DNA from: Chrysomallon squamiferum
Lineage: Eukaryota; Mollusca; Gastropoda; Neomphalida; Peltospiridae
Reading direction: 5' to 3'
NCBI GenBank assembly: GCA_012295275.1
Contig: CM022670.1
Coordinates: forward strand, 8,834,506 to 8,845,505
Length of the DNA: 11,000 nucleotides
Below, in pieces: positions 7,478 through 11,000 of the stretch (its first letter is position 1; each line of letters opens with the position of its first letter). The position numbers were made by a program, and so were the translations under genes. Under the pieces are notes generated by a model. That model did no database searches. It was given only the letters and a program-made list of their open reading frames with translations, and was not told where the DNA came from.

Positions 7478-7602
7478 TATTAATATGAAAAAGCTATAAC
7501 CTTGTTATGTAATTATATGTCAACTGCTGACGATAAAAGTCCTTTATCTTATAAAAAAATATTAAAACTAAATATCCATTCTACAGAACTTACTTCCTAT
7601 AT

Positions 7603-7614
7603 CAGTCCATCGCC
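7603..7614. repeat. Target-site duplication of the second insertion, right copy
   Basis: Second copy of cagtccatcgcc (to 7616 if the two T are counted), followed by the rest of the tRNA 5' end. Confidence 0.88.
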
Positions 7615-7616
7615 TT

Positions 7617-7636
7617 AACCACTCGGCCACCTCGTC
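7617..7636 (-). pseudogene. tRNA-Ser(GCT) copy 5, detached 5' part
   Basis: Minus strand GACGAGGTGGCCGAGTGGTT, the acceptor 5' strand and D-arm start missing from 5691-5752. Its 5' flank (plus 7697-7760) resembles the 5' flank of the intact copy at 7940 (plus 8022-8080), sharing catgtattgc and tatggaacgac. This places it in the same duplicated family. Confidence 0.92.
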
Positions 7637-7939
7637 CTACACGTAACGTGTTGCAAACAGACAATTCACAATAAATAACTACTCTTCCATCTCCTCTCAT
7701 GTATTGCCTACTGATTTATGGAACGACTTCTACTACTGCTAGACGTAGTATAAGTAATAATAACGTCAACAACAACAACTAGTTTATAGAAATGTTAGCT
7801 TTGAACATGGGAGAAGACAGAATGGAATTATAGAGTAATACACGTATAAAGAAAATCACATAAGAAATCTTGAAAAACGTTATGAGTTATAATTTTGTTA
7901 CACATTTTAAAATACTGTTTAAAAGGAATAAAGAAACAT

Positions 7940-8021
7940 CGACGAGGATGGGATTCGAACCCACGCGGGCAGAGCCCAATGGATTAGCAGTCCATCGCCT
8001 TAACCACTCGGCCACCTCGTC
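7940..8021 (-). tRNA. trnS-GCT: tRNA-Ser(GCT), intact copy 6
   Basis: The same 82-nt sequence as the copies at 3376, 3781 and 4893, anticodon GCT, with all stems paired. The minus-strand 3' flank has only short T runs (TTTC, then TTTT at 7924-7921). It resembles the 3' flank of the copy at 4893, sharing taaagaNacatcg and aaatactgt blocks, so the duplicated unit includes flanks on both sides. Confidence 0.96.
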
Positions 8022-8297
8022 ACATGTATTGCATATTGATATATGGAACGACTAGTAATAGTATTAGTAATAATAACAATAACAAAAACAATTATTAAAT
8101 ATTATAATATGTATAATAATTGTAACTGAATGCAGCATGGTTATCAGTGTATGTTTTTCTAAACTATTTCTACAATGAGGATATGAATCAAATCCAAACT
8201 CATTGGATTAACGGTCCTTTACTACTCTGCCCTCTGTTGTTGAATAAAATAAATAAATATACAAACAAACAAACAAAGAACAGACATTATCTGAATC
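8022..8297. other. Spacer between the tRNA cluster and the receptor gene 3' end
   Basis: AT-rich, with a short (TAA)n-like stretch near 8060-8080 and a tRNA relic at 8173-8238. No ORF of note. Confidence 0.6.
8173..8238 (-). pseudogene. Decayed tRNA-Ser relic
   Basis: The plus strand reads gaggat, then atccaaa, cattggattaacggtcc and actctgccctct, in the order of the tRNA-Ser gene (gaggat, acccac, caatggattagcagtcc, actcggccacct) but with deletions of about 16 nt in all. The region of the anticodon would read GTT, but stems are lost, so it is a dead copy. Confidence 0.6.
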
Positions 8298-8303
8298 TTT
8301 ATT
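8298..8303 (-). terminator. Poly-A signal of the CUB receptor gene
   Basis: AATAAA on the minus strand, 131 bases past the stop codon. It is followed downstream (minus strand) by a GT-rich stretch (tctttgtttgtttgtttg), as expected for a cleavage/polyadenylation site. Confidence 0.7.
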
Positions 8304-8433
8304 TTAGAGGATTCAAACAACTGTAAAAAGAAGAGCATATTTTCAAATGATCTTGAATGATTGTCATGGTCAGAAAGCTTTAAACAAACAGAGACGATAT
8401 GAAGTAATGAAAATGAGGTTAATGAACAAGGCA

Positions 8434-9809
8434 TTAGTCTTCCTCCTCCACGATTGGTTTTCCAATCTTTTCCACACCCTGCCATTTCAGTCTCTGCAAC
8501 TCGTTCAGCTCAAAGTACGAGAGAGGGTCGTCTTCTATGAAGTCATCATACTCCATCTCTATATCCACAGAAGCGACATCTGACGGTGAGTGGACACTAC
8601 GAGACGGCGACAGGGTTTTATTTGTTTTTGAGCTACTATTGCTGGCTGAGGAAAGACAACTCTTGGGTGTTTCTTCGCGCGAAGCTTTCGGGCTCTGACC
8701 GTCTGGTTTTGGAAGGAGATTTTCCCTCTCTTCCATAGCAGACGAGTTTTCAGACGTCCTGCTTTTAACGTTTTGCTTTTTAGATTTCGCCGGCTTAGCA
8801 GCGTCCGGTGTTTTGTCCTTGGGTTTAGCAACGATGGAGTCTTGTGAATAAGTTTCAGTCAGCGAAACTGGACGACGTGCCTTCACGTTTGGCTGAATGA
8901 ACGACGTCGTCTCCGCGTTCTCTTCATCAGCGAAAGCCAAGTCACTGCTGTCTTTGCTTGTTCCACACGGGTCCTCCCGCATCGTGTTTAACACTATCAC
9001 ATCATTCTGAGGAGTCTTGTCGTCCCCGGGAGAAGACGTTGGAAACGAGTCTGCCAAATTTCCATCGGTGAATCCTGTGGGTGTTGGTGTTTCAGGAGAC
9101 GCTACGGGAACTGACTGCTGATGTCCAGACGAAGATGACGACGACCCGGTCACAACTCTGTCCATGTTAGAATTAAGCTTCTCCTGTCTTTTTTTAGTGA
9201 GAAGATCGAACTTAGTTGTCGAAGGCGAAGTGGGACTTGCTGCAACTGGGGAACGTTTAAGTTTAGGAGATGGATGCACTTTGGGTGATCGGCACTTTCT
9301 GAGGTTAGGACTTGCTTTGAAGAAATCGGCGTCGTGCAAAAACTCTTCAGGTGAATTATTTACAGAGTACGGACTTGCTAGTGGTGTGTAGTTCTTGGTT
9401 GATGGTTTCGGGCTGCCGTTAGCTACAACAGACTCCGCTTTGGATCGAAGCTTTTTCAAGCCCGTACTGCACGTGCTAGAAATGGACGAAGCGCGTGACG
9501 CACGTGATTCCTTTTTCTTTTTGTCCCCGGTCAGCGGGGCTTCGATATCCACGTGTGTGATGCACGGTGGGGGGCTGCTTGTGCGTGAACTCTGACCGCT
9601 GGTACTTCTAGCTGGCAAATGGACAGGACTCTCTGATGATGTCATCGCGTATTTGTAGCGTTTGTGGTAAAATCTGTGAAAAAACACGAAGGCGACTGTC
9701 ACGATGATGATGATGCCACACAAGGCAATTCCGACTACAGCAACTTTGCTGTCGAATATAGACGTCTGTCCTTGTCTCAGAATGGTAGACGGAACTACTG
9801 CTTGACTAA
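8434..9809 (-). CDS. CUB receptor-like protein, last exon: transmembrane segment and cytoplasmic tail
   Basis: The exon starts after a good acceptor (ttgttttgcag, AG at 9811-9810) and ends at TAA 8436-8434. Two bases complete a codon begun in the previous exon, then 457 codons follow. After a short extracellular stalk comes one membrane span at exon residues 22-43 (VAVVGIALCGIIIIVTVAFV) with basic residues directly after it (HRFYHKRYKY), giving a type I orientation. The tail of about 410 residues is Ser/Pro/Lys-rich with many SP sites (SPKVHPSPKLKRSP), likely disordered and phosphorylated. It ends in a distinct acidic-hydrophobic block (EYDDFIEDDPLSYFELNELQ), then KWQGVEKIGKP, which looks like a conserved docking motif. 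Codon phase and splice sites match the exon at 10462-10893. I cannot assign a named family. Confidence 0.85.
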
Positions 9810-10461
9810 CTGCAAAACAAGATTGTAAGTAGATTAATTATATGAAGTGATATATTAGTGATTCAGTATTATTTGGCTAATAATAATAATAATAATAAGA
9901 AGAAGAAGAAGAAGAAGAAGAAGAAATGAAAAGAAGAAGAATGAAAGAAAAAGAGAAAGAAAAAATACTGAGTAACCAATGATGAAAGATGTAAAGATTT
10001 ATCACTTGTTTTAATTCAAGGAATATCATAACATCATTTCACTGTCTTTTATATAATAAAGAAGATAAACACAGAAAGAAAGATGGGAGAAATGGACAGA
10101 CAAATAAATAGATAGATATATATATAGATAGATAATTGTTTTGTGTGTACAATTCACTGAACGGAAGCATTACAGTCCTAACATACGAAACTGTATATTT
10201 TTCTGTCGAAATAGATGGGGAAAAACAATTTAGTAGGTCATGGAAATCTAATAAAACATTTAAAATATCCTTCGGTTCTTTTTTGAATTAGTAAAAGAGA
10301 AATATGGAAAACCGTTTCAACCATTTTCCATTTCGTTGTTCACATTGGTTATCGTTACCATACACCTGACAGGTGGCAGCACTTCATTAGTACACAAACG
10401 TTTTCAACCAGTCTGCTAACAATCATAATTTACTTTATATGAACAAATTACGTTAACGTAC
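9810..10461 (-). other. Phase-1 intron of the CUB receptor gene
   Basis: A 652-bp intron bounded by a GTACGT donor (10461-10456) and a TTGTTTTGCAG acceptor (ending 9810). It joins G of one codon to TT of the next exon (Val). It contains TAA and AGA repeats, a GATA-rich stretch near 10108-10135, and no other gene. Confidence 0.85.
9878..9925. repeat. Compound (TAA)n-(AGA)n microsatellite in intron
   Basis: About seven TAA units change directly into about nine AGA units, followed by an impure GA-rich stretch to about 9965. Confidence 0.95.
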
Positions 10462-10893
10462 CAAATGATGAATATGACGCAATAAATCCGTGAACGTGAA
10501 TGGGGAGCGTGGCACTGGATGACAAGATGGCCAATGAACTGGGAGATGAGCTGTTCACCGACGGCGTCGAAACAACCAATGAAACGAGTTCTATGAACAT
10601 GCGGTTTGAAGTCGATATGACGTCACCGGAAGGCGTATCTCCGTCTGACGAAAACAGCAAATCGTCGTTAGCAGATTCACCGTCGCGCACGTGCACCAGT
10701 TGTTTATCCTCGAATAAACTGAAATATTTAAAAGTCAGTCTGATCTTGTATTTTCTGGCAACCTCGATGTTCCAGATGCCGTGCCTACATCGTCCTGTCG
10801 CGATGATTTCTCCCTTCGCTGACGTCATCTGACAACCACAGGCACACATCAATGTTATGTTCGCCGACGTTAATGGGCTGGCTGGAATTGGTT
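10462..10893 (-). CDS. CUB receptor-like protein, extracellular CUB-like exon (gene partial, continues beyond window)
   Basis: A 432-bp exon with phase 1 at both ends, the symmetric class typical of shuffled extracellular domains. The acceptor is TTATTGCAG (AG at 10895-10894) and the donor G/GTACGT (after 10462). The sequence follows a CUB pattern: a Cys-rich start (CACGCQ), GRCRHGIWNIEV, then IRLTFKYFSLFEDKQLVHVRDG, a Ser-rich middle, and the closing VHGFIASYSSF. The usual later Cys pair of CUB domains is absent and a long Ser/Thr-rich insertion precedes the last strand, so it is divergent. An NIT N-glycosylation site lies near the start. It joins in frame to the exon at 8434-9809. The signal peptide and any further domains must lie upstream, past 11000. 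Confidence 0.8.
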
Positions 10894-10897
10894 CTGC

Positions 10898-10956
<59 letters not shown>
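10898..10956. repeat. (AAT)n microsatellite abutting a splice acceptor
   Basis: About twenty AAT units ending one base before the TTGCAG acceptor of the CUB exon. On the transcribed strand the intron end is (TTA)n-TTGCAG, so the repeat takes the place of the polypyrimidine tract. Confidence 0.95.
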
Positions 10957-10958
<2 letters not shown>

Positions 10959-11000
10959 GAAACACCAGTCATAATCTGGATAATCAAAAAGGAAGGAAAT

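Larger units (their letters stand above)
5751..7602 (-). mobile_element. 1.85-kb processed retrocopy in a tRNA gene (C16orf87-like plus second ORF)
   Basis: On the minus strand: a 125-nt 5' leader (7602-7478), the intact C16orf87-like ORF (7477-6932), about 430 nt without coding signal, a frameshifted second ORF (6502-6141), a 3' UTR, AATAAA (5784-5779) and a poly-A tail (5772-5751). One pair of target duplications flanks the whole unit and no internal poly-A tract is seen. It therefore entered as a single event, from a dicistronic or read-through transcript or by template switching between two mRNAs. Orientation and target match the SNRPF insertion. Confidence 0.85.

Noticed and set aside
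5129-7602. Inserts as autonomous retrotransposons or SINEs
   Set aside because: They encode host-type proteins (SmF, C16orf87-like), with UTRs and poly-A signals and no reverse transcriptase or tRNA-derived head of their own.
3376-8021. Regularly repeated identical 82-bp units, like a CRISPR array
   Set aside because: The units fold as tRNA-Ser with GCT anticodon, spacers are irregular and long, and the genome is eukaryotic.
7870-8055. Plus-strand ORF over the intact tRNA at 7940
   Set aside because: Antisense reading of a tRNA gene.
10896-10987. Start of the CUB ORF at 10987 with a poly-Ile stretch as a signal peptide
   Set aside because: The Ile run is the (AAT)n microsatellite read through; a splice acceptor at 10894 and phase agreement show that this part is intron.

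Overview
The window looks like AT-rich nuclear DNA of an invertebrate animal. It has spliced genes with long introns, processed (poly-A) gene copies, a cluster of nuclear tRNA genes, and many (TAA)n, (CT)n and poly-A/T microsatellites. The proteins are metazoan: a CUB-type receptor, the Sm protein SmF, and a UPF0547/C16orf87 zinc-ribbon protein. A lophotrochozoan such as a mollusc is my guess, not something the sequence proves. Every convincing gene lies on the minus strand.

Layout from left to right. 1-581: AT-rich 3' flank with a poly-A signal. 582-1139: an intact 185-codon ORF for an unrecognised Ser-rich protein. 1140-3375: non-coding, with a 78-bp (CT)n tract and trinucleotide repeats. 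3376-8238: a cluster of tRNA-Ser(GCT) genes, with four intact 82-nt copies (3376, 3781, 4893, 7940), two copies each split by a processed mRNA copy, and one decayed relic (8173-8238). 8298-9809 and 10462-10893: the last two visible exons of a single-pass receptor gene, with a CUB-like domain followed by a transmembrane segment and a long Ser/Pro-rich tail. Its 5' exons lie beyond 11000.

The main observation is in the tRNA cluster. A full SNRPF (SmF) mRNA copy is inserted in one tRNA-Ser gene with a 12-bp target-site duplication (5117-5128 / 5573-5584). A second, 1.85-kb mRNA copy is inserted in the next tRNA-Ser gene with a 12-14-bp duplication (5739-5750 / 7603-7614). It holds an intact C16orf87-like ORF plus a frameshifted second ORF. 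Both insertions lie in the D-arm, their nick sites are about 3-5 bases apart, and both have the same orientation as the tRNA. Removing each insert and one target copy restores an exact 82-nt tRNA gene. This suggests a retrotransposition machinery with strong preference for the tRNA-Ser D-arm that also copies host mRNAs. The two split tRNA genes also sit on a 180-bp direct repeat that looks identical by eye, which is either a recent tandem duplication or an unusually long target-site duplication spanning two neighbouring tRNA genes.
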